Source: Candidatus Poseidoniaceae archaeon
GTDB taxonomy: Archaea > Thermoplasmatota > Poseidoniia > Poseidoniales > Poseidoniaceae
DNA: 64,000 bases
Assembly: GCA_028822845.1 (NCBI GenBank)
Contig: JAPKCS010000003.1
Location: forward strand, 1 to 64,000
Direction of reading: 5' to 3'
The translations under genes and the position numbers were made by a program. This document shows positions 1 to 9,614 of this stretch, in pieces; the stretch's first letter is position 1, and the number at the start of each line of letters is the position of its first letter. The notes under the pieces were generated by a model. That model was not told the origin of the DNA, made no database searches, and saw only the letters and a list, made by a program, of their open reading frames with translations.

Positions 1-623
1 CCGGTGTTGTTGCCGCCGGTGTTGTTCGCACCTTGACCGATCCACCAAGCAGACAAATCGGGTTCATATTCAACATCGAGCAGCAACGTATCGCTGACAG
101 AACCAGCATTTGTGACATCGATGGTGTAATTCTCAGTGGCCCCAGCATCCATCATGGCAAGCGAAGTGCCCATGGTGTCGAATCCAAGGAGGGGTGAATA
201 GGAGGGGGCGACGCTCACATAAACTGTGATCATCGAGGTAATGTTTTGATCTGGCTCGTTGACATGCACATCAAACGTGCCGCTGTCTGCAGGCACTGCA
301 TCAGTGGAAAGCTGGATCACAACTGTGGTGTTTTTGCTCCAAGTAGGGAAGACATTGGAAACGACATCTTCGCTGGCGCTGACGGTCCAAACCGTGGATA
401 AACCACCCGCATCGATGGTGATGTTGTATGATTCAATGGATGTGCCATTGTTTTCAATCGAGAGCGTCACGTTGGTTGAATCTCCTGCTTGGAGGACAAC
501 ATGATGCGTGTCGAGGTCAAGCAAAATAGCGCTGTGTGCTGATGCAGGCATTGCCAATGGGGCAAGGCTTGCCATGAGCAGGATGAAGACAAAGGCCACG
601 GCGCGAGGGGAGCGAGACGACAT
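1..623 (-). CDS. Secreted/surface protein, N-terminal part (signal peptide plus CARDB/Ig-like repeats); runs off the left edge of the window
   Basis: Minus-strand reading from ATG at 623: MSSRSPRAVAFVFILLMASLAPLAMPASAHSAILLDLDTHHVVLQAGDSTNVTLSIENNGTSIESYNITI..., open to base 1. Hydrophobic signal peptide followed by NxT/S-rich beta-sandwich-like sequence. Confidence 0.8.
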   Translation of the reverse strand, partial: MSSRSPRAVAFVFILLMASLAPLAMPASAHSAILLDLDTHHVVLQAGDSTNVTLSIENNGTSIESYNITIDAGGLSTVWTVSASEDVVSNVFPTWSKNTTVVIQLSTDAVPADSGTFDVHVNEPDQNITSMITVYVSVAPSYSPLLGFDTMGTSLAMMDAGATENYTIDVTNAGSVSDTLLLDVEYEPDLSAWWIGQGANNTGGNNT

Positions 624-714
624 AAGACCAAGTCAAGCCACCAATGCATACCACTTGAGTGAATCGGCCCTACGGGCCGTCAAAAATCGCCTTTTGGGGG
701 CTAAAATGGGACCT

Positions 715-1953
715 TCACTTTCGGAGAAGATTCAACCGCTGATCATCGATGATTTCCCAAGGGAATGTTCCGTCAGCGCCCGGTGTGCGGCCGAAGTGGC
801 CACCGGCAGCTGTCACTGAGTAAATGGGACGCAGTAAGTTCAAATCACGAGCAATGGCACCAGGTCTGAAGTCAAAGGTCGACCGCACACGTTGTGTGAT
901 CTCTCGTTCTGGCAATGCTGATGTCCCAAAGGTCTCAACACGAACACTGACAGGTTCAGCAACGCCGATGACGTAAGCCAGTTGAATCTCACATCGTTCA
1001 GCGATCCCTGCTGCAACCACGTGCTTCGCCGCCCAGCGAGCAGCATATGCTGCCGAACGGTCGACTTTCGAGGGATCTTTGCCAGAGAAAGCGCCACCAC
1101 CGTGACGACCCATGCCTCCATAGGTGTCAACAATGATTTTTCTTCCGGTCAAGCCGGCGTCTGCGTATGGACCCCCTGGGTCTGCAAATCGGCCTGTGCC
1201 GTTGACGACAAGCGTGTAGTCCGAATCCAGCAACTCCGAAGGGATGACATGTTCGACCACATGCCGACGAATTTCGCTGCGAACATGGGCCAGTTCTTCC
1301 ACTTCAGAGCCACCATATAGGTCTTTGAGAGCCTTATCGTGTTGAATGGCGATGATCACGGTGTGAACCCTTGACACTGCATTGTTTTCGTCATATTCCA
1401 CCGTGACTTGGGATTTTCCATCCGGTCGAGCCCAGGGCAGAATGCCCTCTTCACGAACAGCGGTCAGACGACGAGTGAGCCGTTGTGAAAGTGCTGCTGC
1501 AAGAGGGAAATAGCGGCCTTTGAGGCTGTCAAATGCCTCGGTTTCCGTGCAGGCGTAGCCGAACATCATGCCTTGATCCCCCGCACCTTGCGAGAGCCCA
1601 TCCTTGTTCACGCCTTGAGCGATGTTGGAGGACTGGGTGGTGATGTGAACCTGAACTTCGGTCCACTTGGAGGAAGCCGCATCCATGCCAATTCCATGTG
1701 AATTATATCCCACTGCGAGGGCCGCTTTGCGGGCGACTGCTTCGAAATCTGGTGCGCTACCATTGAGGGAGACTTCACCTGCAAGTACAATCAATCCCAT
1801 CTCTTCTTTTCCCTTCACGCAGGTTTCAACCGCAACACGAGCGTTGGCATCAACCGCCAAACACGCATCGACAATGGCATCTGATATGGTATCACACAAT
1901 TTGTCAGGATGGCCGCAGGTCACGGATTCCGAAGAGAACAAGTCGCCAGTCAT
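715..1953 (-). CDS. metK: S-adenosylmethionine synthetase, bacterial/eukaryotic type (MetK)
   Basis: ORF 715..2007; start taken at internal Met MTGDLFSSESVTCGHPDKLCDTISDAIVDA. Motifs GHPDKLCD, GAGDQGMMFGYACTET, GGGAFSGKDPSKVDRSAAYAAR. Confidence 0.95.
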   Translation of the reverse strand: MTGDLFSSESVTCGHPDKLCDTISDAIVDACLAVDANARVAVETCVKGKEEMGLIVLAGEVSLNGSAPDFEAVARKAALAVGYNSHGIGMDAASSKWTEVQVHITTQSSNIAQGVNKDGLSQGAGDQGMMFGYACTETEAFDSLKGRYFPLAAALSQRLTRRLTAVREEGILPWARPDGKSQVTVEYDENNAVSRVHTVIIAIQHDKALKDLYGGSEVEELAHVRSEIRRHVVEHVIPSELLDSDYTLVVNGTGRFADPGGPYADAGLTGRKIIVDTYGGMGRHGGGAFSGKDPSKVDRSAAYAARWAAKHVVAAGIAERCEIQLAYVIGVAEPVSVRVETFGTSALPEREITQRVRSTFDFRPGAIARDLNLLRPIYSVTAAGGHFGRTPGADGTFPWEIIDDQRLNLLRK

Positions 1954-1972
1954 GCTTCGCCGCCTCAACCAG

Positions 1973-1985
1973 CGGTATATTAATG
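1973..1985 (-). promoter_or_regulatory. TATA-box-like element upstream of metK
   Basis: Minus-strand ATTAATATACC centred about 26 nt upstream of the ATG at 1953; this spacing fits a leaderless archaeal transcript. Confidence 0.45.
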
Positions 1986-2111
1986 CAACGCCTATTCCAT
2001 ACCCCACTTATTCCTAAAGAGAATAAAAGATGAGTTTATGCCCCATTTGGCGCGAAGTATGCTTGTGGTTCGAACGAATGGTTGATGTCCTATACACGAC
2101 GCCGACGATGC

Positions 2112-3518
2112 ATGACCACTTGGGTTGCCACCGCATATCGAACACACACCTTGGGCCAAATTCAAGAGGAAGGGGCTGATTTAATCGGTCAAGTCGTCAC
2201 CGTCGCAGGATTCATGGAAGCCAACCGTGGCAAGGGCGCCATCTGCTTTGTTGACTTGCGTGACGGAACAGGCACGACTCAGATTTTCCTCAAGGGCGAC
2301 AACGTTGGCGATGAAGCACTTGACTTGGTCCAACGAATGACCCGTGAATCAACGCTCCAATTCACTGGGACAGTTTCACAAAAGCGTCCTCCGAAGGCCA
2401 AGGAAGGCGAACCAACACCCCCACCTGCCTACGAAGTTGTTGCTGCTTCCGTTGTCGTGATTGCTCGAGCTGAAGCCCCTCTTCCACTCGGCGTGACCGA
2501 CACTGTCCACGTGGCCCTCGACACACGACTTGACAATCGATTCCTCGATTTGCGCCGTGCTCATGTGAACGCTATGTTTCGCCTGCGTGGTAAGGTCCTT
2601 CAATACGGCCGTGAAGCTTTGATTTCGGAAGGATTTTTTGAAACCCACACGCCAAAGATCGTCGCTACCGCAACCGAAGGCGGTACAGACTTGTTTCCAA
2701 TGATGTACTTCGAAACTCCAGCGTTCTTGAACCAATCACCTCAGTTGTTCAAGCAACTGTGCATGTCTGGTGGATTGGAACGGGTGTTCGAAGTCGGACC
2801 CGCATTCCGTGCCGAGAAGCACGATACATACCGGCACCTCAACGAATTCATCTCGTTTGATATTGAAACATCATGGGCCAATGACGACGACGTAATGGGC
2901 GTACTTGAGCGAATGATCCACCACATCTGGAAGTCCGTTGCCAGCGATACGGCATGCGTTGCTCACATTGACACCATCAACAAATATCGCGCCAGTCAAG
3001 AAGAGGAGGCAATCGAAGTCATCGTTCCGGAATTGCCCTTCCCTCGACTCTCATACTGCGATGCTATTGCCACAATCAAAGCCAAAGGTGGTTCGATTGA
3101 ATGGGGCGATGACATCGATGCAGAAAATTCAGATTTGCTAGCCGAAGACCTGCCGCAATTCTACTTCCTTCCTCGCTGGCCAATGGAACTTAAGCCGTTT
3201 TACATCCACCATGTTGAAGGTGAAATGGGAAGCACTGGAAAGCAACTCAGCCGAGGATTTGACCTCAACTTTGGTCGCGATGAACTCACCTCTGGTGGGC
3301 AACGTGAACACCGCATCGATGTTCTTATCGAGAACCTTAAGGGCATGGATTTAGATCCAGAAGAATTTGAATTTTATGTGGCAGGTTTCCGCCATGGCGT
3401 CCCACCTCATGCAGGTTGGGGGCTTGGTGTTGAGCGAATCCTCATGAAACTTACAGGTGCCAAGAACGTCCGGGAAACAGTGTTGTTCCCACGTGACCGA
3501 CGCCGAGTGAGCCCCTGA
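2112..3518 (+). CDS. aspS: Aspartyl-tRNA synthetase (archaeal/eukaryotic-type class IIb)
   Basis: ORF 2082..3518, start probably [17 protein letters not shown]-terminal OB fold ([26 protein letters not shown]), [22 protein letters not shown], and C-terminus [34 protein letters not shown] typical of archaeal AspRS. Confidence 0.85.
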   Translation: MTTWVATAYRTHTLGQIQEEGADLIGQVVTVAGFMEANRGKGAICFVDLRDGTGTTQIFLKGDNVGDEALDLVQRMTRESTLQFTGTVSQKRPPKAKEGEPTPPPAYEVVAASVVVIARAEAPLPLGVTDTVHVALDTRLDNRFLDLRRAHVNAMFRLRGKVLQYGREALISEGFFETHTPKIVATATEGGTDLFPMMYFETPAFLNQSPQLFKQLCMSGGLERVFEVGPAFRAEKHDTYRHLNEFISFDIETSWANDDDVMGVLERMIHHIWKSVASDTACVAHIDTINKYRASQEEEAIEVIVPELPFPRLSYCDAIATIKAKGGSIEWGDDIDAENSDLLAEDLPQFYFLPRWPMELKPFYIHHVEGEMGSTGKQLSRGFDLNFGRDELTSGGQREHRIDVLIENLKGMDLDPEEFEFYVAGFRHGVPPHAGWGLGVERILMKLTGAKNVRETVLFPRDRRRVSP

Positions 3519-3563
3519 TTTGAAAAGACGAGCCTTCAAGACCTCCTCCTCGATGGGCGGGAT

Positions 3564-4229
3564 ATGCACGAACTCATCTATTTCGACACACCAGGCTACG
3601 CCGAACCAATTCGCTTTTGCTTGGAAATTTCCCAAGTACCATGGAAGAACACAACCGTCGACTGGACTGGTTATCTTGCTCTCAAGAACAACGACGAATT
3701 ACCTTGGGGCTTCTTGCCGATCTTGAAAACCCCACAAGGTACACTGGCGGAATCAAGCGCTTTAGTGCGCTATGCAGCAGCCGTTGCAGGCCTTGAGCCT
3801 GAGGACCTCTTTGTCCGAGGAAAAGTGGATGAACTCATCGAACTGATGAATGGATGGCGTGCTGATTTCTCCCCGACCTTCTACATCGACGACCTCGATG
3901 AGAAAATCGCTGCCCGCAAAGCTCTGTTTGCTGAAGACGGGAAGGTCCATCTCGGACTTTTGGACCTCGAAAAAATCTACACGGCTTCAGCAACCGGCTG
4001 GCTCGCTGGCACTGAGGACATGACCCTAGCAGATGTCAAAGCCTTCATGGACATCTTTATGATGTTCTCAGGGCAGTTTGACGGCATCGATGCCACGATG
4101 TTACAACCTTACCCTGAGTTGCTCAAGTTCCATGATTTTGTGGCCAACGATGACCGGGTCAAAGCCTACTACGATTACGAAGACGAACTGCGTTGGGTGT
4201 TCAGACCCGGTGCATTCGCTACCAAGTAA
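3564..4229 (+). CDS. Glutathione S-transferase (sigma/mu-like)
   Basis: MHELIYFDTPGYAEPIRFCLEISQVPW...LAESSALVRYAA...: GST N-terminal thioredoxin-fold signature plus helical C-terminal domain. Confidence 0.85.
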   Translation: MHELIYFDTPGYAEPIRFCLEISQVPWKNTTVDWTGYLALKNNDELPWGFLPILKTPQGTLAESSALVRYAAAVAGLEPEDLFVRGKVDELIELMNGWRADFSPTFYIDDLDEKIAARKALFAEDGKVHLGLLDLEKIYTASATGWLAGTEDMTLADVKAFMDIFMMFSGQFDGIDATMLQPYPELLKFHDFVANDDRVKAYYDYEDELRWVFRPGAFATK

Positions 4230-4231
4230 GT

Positions 4232-4687
4232 TCAAACTAAGTCTTCAGGTTCGTCCTGTGAAGTGAAACGGGCAACATTGCCGGCGGCATCGATCACGAA
4301 CTTTGCAAAGTTCCAACGTACATCACCGGTGTAACCACTGGCATCAGACGATGTGGAAAGGCTCTGGAAAAGTGGAGCAGCCTCATCACCTTTGATGTCA
4401 ATTTTTGCCATTAGAGGAAAATTAACATTGAATTCGGATTCAGTGAATGCACAGATCTCTTCATGCGTGCCTGGTTCTTGAGCACCATATTGGTTGCATG
4501 GGAAGCCAACGACGGTCACGCCGTCTTGTGTCGAAAGGGTTTGCAAACCAGCGTACTGGCGAGTGAAACCACAAGCGCTTGCAACGTTTACAACGACCCA
4601 AGAAGAGGTGGTGTCATCACCAAGGTGTCGCAAGGTTGTTGCTTCGCCGTTCATGTTTAGAAATTCGATGTCAAGGGGATTGGTCAT
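4232..4687 (-). CDS. Glutathione peroxidase family protein (Cys type)
   Basis: NVASACGFTRQYAGLQ, GFPCNQYGAQEPGTHEEI and DVRWNFAKFVID are GPx family signatures. Confidence 0.9.
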   Translation of the reverse strand: MTNPLDIEFLNMNGEATTLRHLGDDTTSSWVVVNVASACGFTRQYAGLQTLSTQDGVTVVGFPCNQYGAQEPGTHEEICAFTESEFNVNFPLMAKIDIKGDEAAPLFQSLSTSSDASGYTGDVRWNFAKFVIDAAGNVARFTSQDEPEDLV

Positions 4688-4712
4688 GGTGTAACGCAGA
4701 TGTGCGCCTCAC

Positions 4713-5516
4713 TTGAACTCTTGCCGGTTTGAGGCAAGGGTGATAGGCAGGGGGCGGTCAAAGCCACTCATGGGCGTCGACCGAATGCAATGGGGAGCCG
4801 AGGCTTGGCAATTTGCAGACCTTCACATGCCTGACGATCCATCTCCGTTCAAGAACGCTGTAGGGACACCATGCGTGATGCTCATCCATGGAGGATTCTG
4901 GAAGACAGAGTGGACGAGCGAGTTAATGCGACCCATTGCTGATGATTTAGCCGAAGCTGGAATCGCGGCTTGGAACATCGAGTTCAAACGATGGAGCGAA
5001 GACGATGAAGGGGTATGGATGGACACACTTTCTGATGTGCTTCGCGCATGGGGTCAACTGGCTCTGCTCCCTGGCATCGACGTCAGACGTTCAATGATCA
5101 TGGGCCATTCTGCTGGAGGCCAACTGGCACTGATGTTGGCTGCTAAGGCCGACCGGCGCCCATTGCTAACCATCGCTCAAGCCCCTATCACAGATTTGAT
5201 CGGCGCAGATCGGGCCAACCTTTCTGATGATGGGGATGCAGTACGAAAGTGGATCGGATCGACACCTGAAGAGTCACCTGAATTGTGGCGTCAATTGAAT
5301 CCAGTGGACCACCCCGCTGACGCGGCCATCCTCCTCGTTCATGGTGAACAGGATGTGGATGTGCCAAAGGAACAATCCGAAACCTATGCGCGAGTCATGA
5401 AAGCCAAGGGCGTTGAAGTTCAGAAACTATGGCTTCCCGGCGACCACTATTCCATCATTGATGTGGCCAGCGATGATTGGCTGGTTCAATTGAACGCCAT
5501 TCAGGATTGGCTTTGA
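4713..5516 (+). CDS. Alpha/beta hydrolase, kynurenine-formamidase-like
   Basis: HGGFWK oxyanion motif, GHSAGGQLAL nucleophile elbow, HGEQDVDVP (Asp) and GDHYSIID (His). Start may be internal (MGVDRMQWG, 4770). Confidence 0.7.
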   Translation: MNSCRFEARVIGRGRSKPLMGVDRMQWGAEAWQFADLHMPDDPSPFKNAVGTPCVMLIHGGFWKTEWTSELMRPIADDLAEAGIAAWNIEFKRWSEDDEGVWMDTLSDVLRAWGQLALLPGIDVRRSMIMGHSAGGQLALMLAAKADRRPLLTIAQAPITDLIGADRANLSDDGDAVRKWIGSTPEESPELWRQLNPVDHPADAAILLVHGEQDVDVPKEQSETYARVMKAKGVEVQKLWLPGDHYSIIDVASDDWLVQLNAIQDWL

Positions 5517-5560
5517 ACGGCCATCCCAAGACCTATGACGAAGCACCCACTGCGGTTGGT

Positions 5561-6376
5561 ATGGACCTGCTCGGAGATGACTTCCCCTACGCCGCAACGG
5601 CACTTCAAGGAAAGCACGCATTGGTATGCGGTGCGAGCAAAGGTATTGGTGAAGCAACTGCTAAAATGATGGCAAAGGCCGGAGCAAACGTCACCGTGTG
5701 CGCTCGCAGCACCGAGGCACTGACTGCTTTGTGCGCCGAACTTTCTGAACTTGGCCCGGGTGAGCACACGAGCTTGACCCTTGACCTCGAAGACAGCGAT
5801 GCAATCGTCGCGGCAATTCCAGCCCTCCTCGAACAACGAGGTCCGGTTCATATCTTGATCAACAACGCAGCAGGCCCCCCCGGAGGTCCATTGCTTTCGA
5901 ACACCCTCGATGAATTTGAAGCACCCTTCAAACGCCACCTCTATGCAGCTCACACATTGACTCAACTCCTCGCACCTGGTATGGAAGAAGTGGGCTATGG
6001 ACGCATCATCCAAATCATCTCGACCTCGGTAAAAGAACCAATTCCAAACATTGGCTTGTCAAACACTCTTCGTGGTGCTATGGCTTCATGGGCCAAGACC
6101 CTGTCCCGTGAATTGGCACCGTGCATCACCATCAACAACGTGCTCCCTGGATTCACCAACACGGGCCGGCTCGGTTCGTTAGCGGCATCGATTCAAGAAC
6201 GAACTGGAAAGTCCCTGGATGAGGTCCAATCTGCTTGGTTGAGTCAAGTTCCCATCGAACGCTTGATCGATCCCTTGGAAACAGCATCCGCCATTTCCTT
6301 TTTGGCACTGCCAGCATCAGGTGGCATCCGAGGAGTCAGCCTTGCAGTTGACGGTGGACGGCTCCGAAGCATCTGA
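5561..6376 (+). CDS. Short-chain dehydrogenase/reductase (3-oxoacyl-ACP reductase-like)
   Basis: GKHALVCGASKGIGEATAKMMAKAGANVTVCAR Rossmann motif, INNAAGPPGG, C-terminal AVDGGRLRSI. ORF 5477..6376 has an over-extended N-terminus; start uncertain. Confidence 0.85.
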   Translation: MDLLGDDFPYAATALQGKHALVCGASKGIGEATAKMMAKAGANVTVCARSTEALTALCAELSELGPGEHTSLTLDLEDSDAIVAAIPALLEQRGPVHILINNAAGPPGGPLLSNTLDEFEAPFKRHLYAAHTLTQLLAPGMEEVGYGRIIQIISTSVKEPIPNIGLSNTLRGAMASWAKTLSRELAPCITINNVLPGFTNTGRLGSLAASIQERTGKSLDEVQSAWLSQVPIERLIDPLETASAISFLALPASGGIRGVSLAVDGGRLRSI

Positions 6377-7354
6377 TCATCGGCGTATGTCAAACCACAC
6401 CGGGTAGTGATCCGAAACATTGCTGTCGTTGAACACTTCATCGATGCCCCAAACGCCCGTAAGACGACCGCTAAGATCGCCGTTGGTTAGAATCCGGTCA
6501 TAGGCACATGAACTCTGAGAGACGGTGGTGTCGGCATCGTTGCCGACCAGCCAAGTGTAATTTCCACCGGCTAATGCAGAGTTGGCAAGGTCTTGTTCAG
6601 AAGCATAGGTGCAGTCAGCGTTGAAGTCACCTAGCAAAACCAGATCTTCTTCATCCGGGTGTTCAGCAAGGTAGGTTGTGGCAACCTCATTCATGGCGTT
6701 GATTTCCTCCATTGCCGCTGCAGGCTTGGTGTGAACAGTGATGAGGCTCAAATCGAACGATGTCGGCTGACCAGTGGCGTTCAGCAAAGCGAACCTGGCT
6801 TGGAATGGCTCACGCTGGAAAAGGTCGTTTTCGCTGTCGTTGAACAACGAACCGTTGCCAATTGGTTCAAACACCGTGGTGTTGTAATAGAAAGCGTACT
6901 GCTCTTGTGATGATCGATCGTCTTCTTGCTGACCTGAACGAGGGCTAAGCACCATGGCCCATTCGACTTCACTTTCATTGTTGATGGCGTCGAGGAAATC
7001 ATACGGGACGGTTTGATCGATGTCCTTGATCTCTTGAATGGCAACGAGATCGTAGCGCAAAACAGTGTCGACCAGCACCGAAATGACCTCAGGTTTACCC
7101 ATTTTGGTTTCTCCGAACACCTTGATGTTGAAGGTTGCAATTCGTGCCACTTCGGAACGATTCAACTCAGGAGAGCGGGCATCATCCTCACCCGATGAGG
7201 TGGAATTCATGCTGGTGTTCTCAATTTCGATTGGAACAGCAACATAGACGACTTGAGCATCATCATCGGTGAGCATGATTTGGAGAGCAAGCGGTGCAAG
7301 GATCAAAATCGCTGCAAAACTGAGCCCTTGCAAGTAGCCATCGTACTTACCCAT
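6377..7354 (-). CDS. Membrane-anchored DNase I-like endonuclease (EEP superfamily)
   Basis: ATFNIKVFGETKMG, RYDLVAIQEIKD, TVHTKP, LGDFNADCTY, SSCAYDRIL and SDHYPVWF closely follow the DNase I catalytic and disulfide motifs; N-terminal hydrophobic helix. ORF 6377..7462, start uncertain. Confidence 0.85.
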   Translation of the reverse strand: MGKYDGYLQGLSFAAILILAPLALQIMLTDDDAQVVYVAVPIEIENTSMNSTSSGEDDARSPELNRSEVARIATFNIKVFGETKMGKPEVISVLVDTVLRYDLVAIQEIKDIDQTVPYDFLDAINNESEVEWAMVLSPRSGQQEDDRSSQEQYAFYYNTTVFEPIGNGSLFNDSENDLFQREPFQARFALLNATGQPTSFDLSLITVHTKPAAAMEEINAMNEVATTYLAEHPDEEDLVLLGDFNADCTYASEQDLANSALAGGNYTWLVGNDADTTVSQSSCAYDRILTNGDLSGRLTGVWGIDEVFNDSNVSDHYPVWFDIRR

Positions 7355-7443
7355 AGCAAGGGCTAACGCCCCGTGCGTATGAAGGTTCATCGAAAGGAGA
7401 AGCGGAGAGATATGTTCTTGACGCGGAGGACCCGCCGTCGAAC

Positions 7444-8280
7444 ATGGACGGCGAGGTAACACCTGACCAAGCCCGGCGGATTTTGGACATGCTCACCGCC
7501 GGTGGGGCGATGGAAGACATCAACACGTCGCTCGCCCTTCGACTCATTCCTCTCGCGGTCGAATTGGAAGATCAAACGCTTGCTGACCGCTTGCTCGAGC
7601 ATGCAAAAACCAATGCGACCGACAGCGTCGAGGAAGGTTGGGCTGCGTTTGAACAGCTCAAAATGGAAGATGCGACAATCGATGCATTATCGGAACTCTC
7701 CGCCCAAGCAGAAACGATTGAATCGGGTGAAGCACTGGCCGCTGCAGTTTCCCATCATGTGGCATTGATTCACATGGCGAACGAATCCTTTGAGGAAGCA
7801 CAGATGTTTGCCAACCGTTCGCTGCGTCTGCGAGAAATGGTCAAGGACAACAACGGTCTTGTGTATGGCTTGGCTTTGGTCGAGGCTCTTGCTAAGAAGC
7901 AGCACAATCACGAGACTGCGCTGGTTCACGGATCAAGGCGGATTGAATTGCTGATCGATTTGAAAGACGATGAAGGTCAGATGGAAGCCATGGCGGACAT
8001 GGGCCACAGTCAAGCAACGCTCGGCCAGTTTGATGCCGCCAAAGATTTGTACGGACAATCCCTCGAGTTGGCAGTCGTTCTGGAAGATCTCTCCGGCCAA
8101 CTCGTGGCTCGTTGGGGGCTGGCAGACATAGCAGAAATAGAAGAAGACTATGAAACTGCAATGCTCCAACTTTCAGATTGCCTTCACGCCTTCATCAACG
8201 CTGGTCTACCAACGCCCATCGCCGTGCGTGAACGAATTGAAGCCCTTACGAGTTTCAAGCCCCCGGCCAAGAAAGAGTGA
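7444..8280 (+). CDS. TPR-repeat protein
   Basis: Helical repeats such as ALVHGSRRIELLIDLKDDEGQMEAMADMGHSQATLGQFDAAKDLYGQSLELAVVLEDLSGQLVARWGLADIAEIEEDYETAMLQ. Confidence 0.75.
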   Translation: MDGEVTPDQARRILDMLTAGGAMEDINTSLALRLIPLAVELEDQTLADRLLEHAKTNATDSVEEGWAAFEQLKMEDATIDALSELSAQAETIESGEALAAAVSHHVALIHMANESFEEAQMFANRSLRLREMVKDNNGLVYGLALVEALAKKQHNHETALVHGSRRIELLIDLKDDEGQMEAMADMGHSQATLGQFDAAKDLYGQSLELAVVLEDLSGQLVARWGLADIAEIEEDYETAMLQLSDCLHAFINAGLPTPIAVRERIEALTSFKPPAKKE

Positions 8281-8357
8281 AACTTTGACCCCTTGGTTCA
8301 AGCAATTTCGCCACACTCGTTATGATGTGGCTTCGACTGGAAGGACTGGTGCCACCT

Positions 8358-9605
8358 ATGGACCACGACATCTTCTTCTCCATCAGCCAGACCCCGGATG
8401 CCGCGGGTCAGGTGCCTTCAGAGAACGAAATGTTCGCACACTATTTCCAACAACTTGAGTGTGCAGATCGCCTTGGTTTTGGCGTCGGATGGATTGCTCA
8501 AGCCCACCTCTCCACCGAGACACAAAAGAGCAATTCCCGCCCAGTGGTACCTCATTGGCAAGGTGAAGTTGGCCTCTGCACAGATTTCCCACAGCTGGCC
8601 ATGGAGTCGTTTCGAAGAACCAGTTCGATTGAAATCGGCAGCGCTGTTGTGTCCATATTAGCATCTGGTGGACCGATTGCTCAAGCAGAACGGATTGCTA
8701 ACACGCTCCAATTGCACGGCTTGAATCCAGATGAAACTCGGAAACTCCACATTGGGTTTTCCGCTGGGCGTTTCGAATTCATGGCTCGTCCATATGGGAT
8801 TGTGCCAAGGAACGCCATCGAAGAAGCGGCATGGCCGGCTTTACGTGGTCAAATCTTCATGGAAGCAGGTGACATCTTCCTCCGACTTCTGCGCGGCGAT
8901 GTCATCAATTCTGAACAGACATACGAGACCGTCCTCACCCGAAGCAACTTCCGATCCGATGAGGATTGGGTCAATGTCCAAAATGCTGCCATCGAATTCG
9001 AAGGGCTCGATTCCGCCCCTGAGCGAATTCTTATCCCGAAGCGTTACGTCTTTGAAGACCTCAAAATCATCCCGAAAAACTTCCGCAGGGAACTCTTGGA
9101 ATTGGTAGCAGGAACGCATGACCCAACGGCTCAAACCTTCCTGAACACCGTGTTGCCAGTGAAGGTATTCAACCTCTCAATCACCAAACCAGAAGTCATT
9201 GAAGCCACCCACCAGCGAATGTCCGAAGTGTTCCATCCATCCGGAGGCGCATGGCAACGCCGAGACATGCCACGGACTTCTTTTGTCTTCTTGAACGCCG
9301 AAGCGGCGTTGTCCTCAGAGGAACAAAGTGCAGCCGCACATGCCGAAGCAGATGCAGCACTTGGAGCGTATTGGAACGCACTCGAAGGGACCATCGATCC
9401 GAGCAAAGTCAGCAATGCAGCGAACAATGCTCTCATTGGCAACGCTGAAGAAGTTGCACAACAAATCATCGAACGGTTCCATCCTGAAGACAGGATCATG
9501 GCTTGGTTTGACTTTTTCAATCATGATTCGGACCGTGTGTGCCGAAACATGACCGCTTACATGGAGCAAGTTGTCCCGCTTGTCGAGTCAATGCTGAACA
9601 ATTGA
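8358..9605 (+). CDS. Luciferase-like monooxygenase (LLM class flavin-dependent oxidoreductase)
   Basis: ORF 8322..9605; MDHDIFFSISQTPDAAG...ECADRLGFGVGWIAQAHLSTE...QAERIANTLQLHGLNP...RKLHIGFSAGRFEFMARPYGI resembles the bacterial luciferase-like fold. Confidence 0.75.
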   Translation: MDHDIFFSISQTPDAAGQVPSENEMFAHYFQQLECADRLGFGVGWIAQAHLSTETQKSNSRPVVPHWQGEVGLCTDFPQLAMESFRRTSSIEIGSAVVSILASGGPIAQAERIANTLQLHGLNPDETRKLHIGFSAGRFEFMARPYGIVPRNAIEEAAWPALRGQIFMEAGDIFLRLLRGDVINSEQTYETVLTRSNFRSDEDWVNVQNAAIEFEGLDSAPERILIPKRYVFEDLKIIPKNFRRELLELVAGTHDPTAQTFLNTVLPVKVFNLSITKPEVIEATHQRMSEVFHPSGGAWQRRDMPRTSFVFLNAEAALSSEEQSAAAHAEADAALGAYWNALEGTIDPSKVSNAANNALIGNAEEVAQQIIERFHPEDRIMAWFDFFNHDSDRVCRNMTAYMEQVVPLVESMLNN

Positions 9606-9614
9606 GGTGATGCA

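Noticed and set aside
666-681. CGGCCC tac GGGCCG hairpin downstream of metK
   Set aside because: Short, no T-tract following it on the relevant strand; may be chance in GC-balanced sequence.
2112-3518. Initial reading as asparaginyl-tRNA synthetase
   Set aside because: The N-terminal OB fold and C-terminal [11 protein letters not shown] motif fit archaeal AspRS better. With gatD also in the window, a transamidation route to Gln-tRNA is plausible but Asn specificity cannot be decided here.
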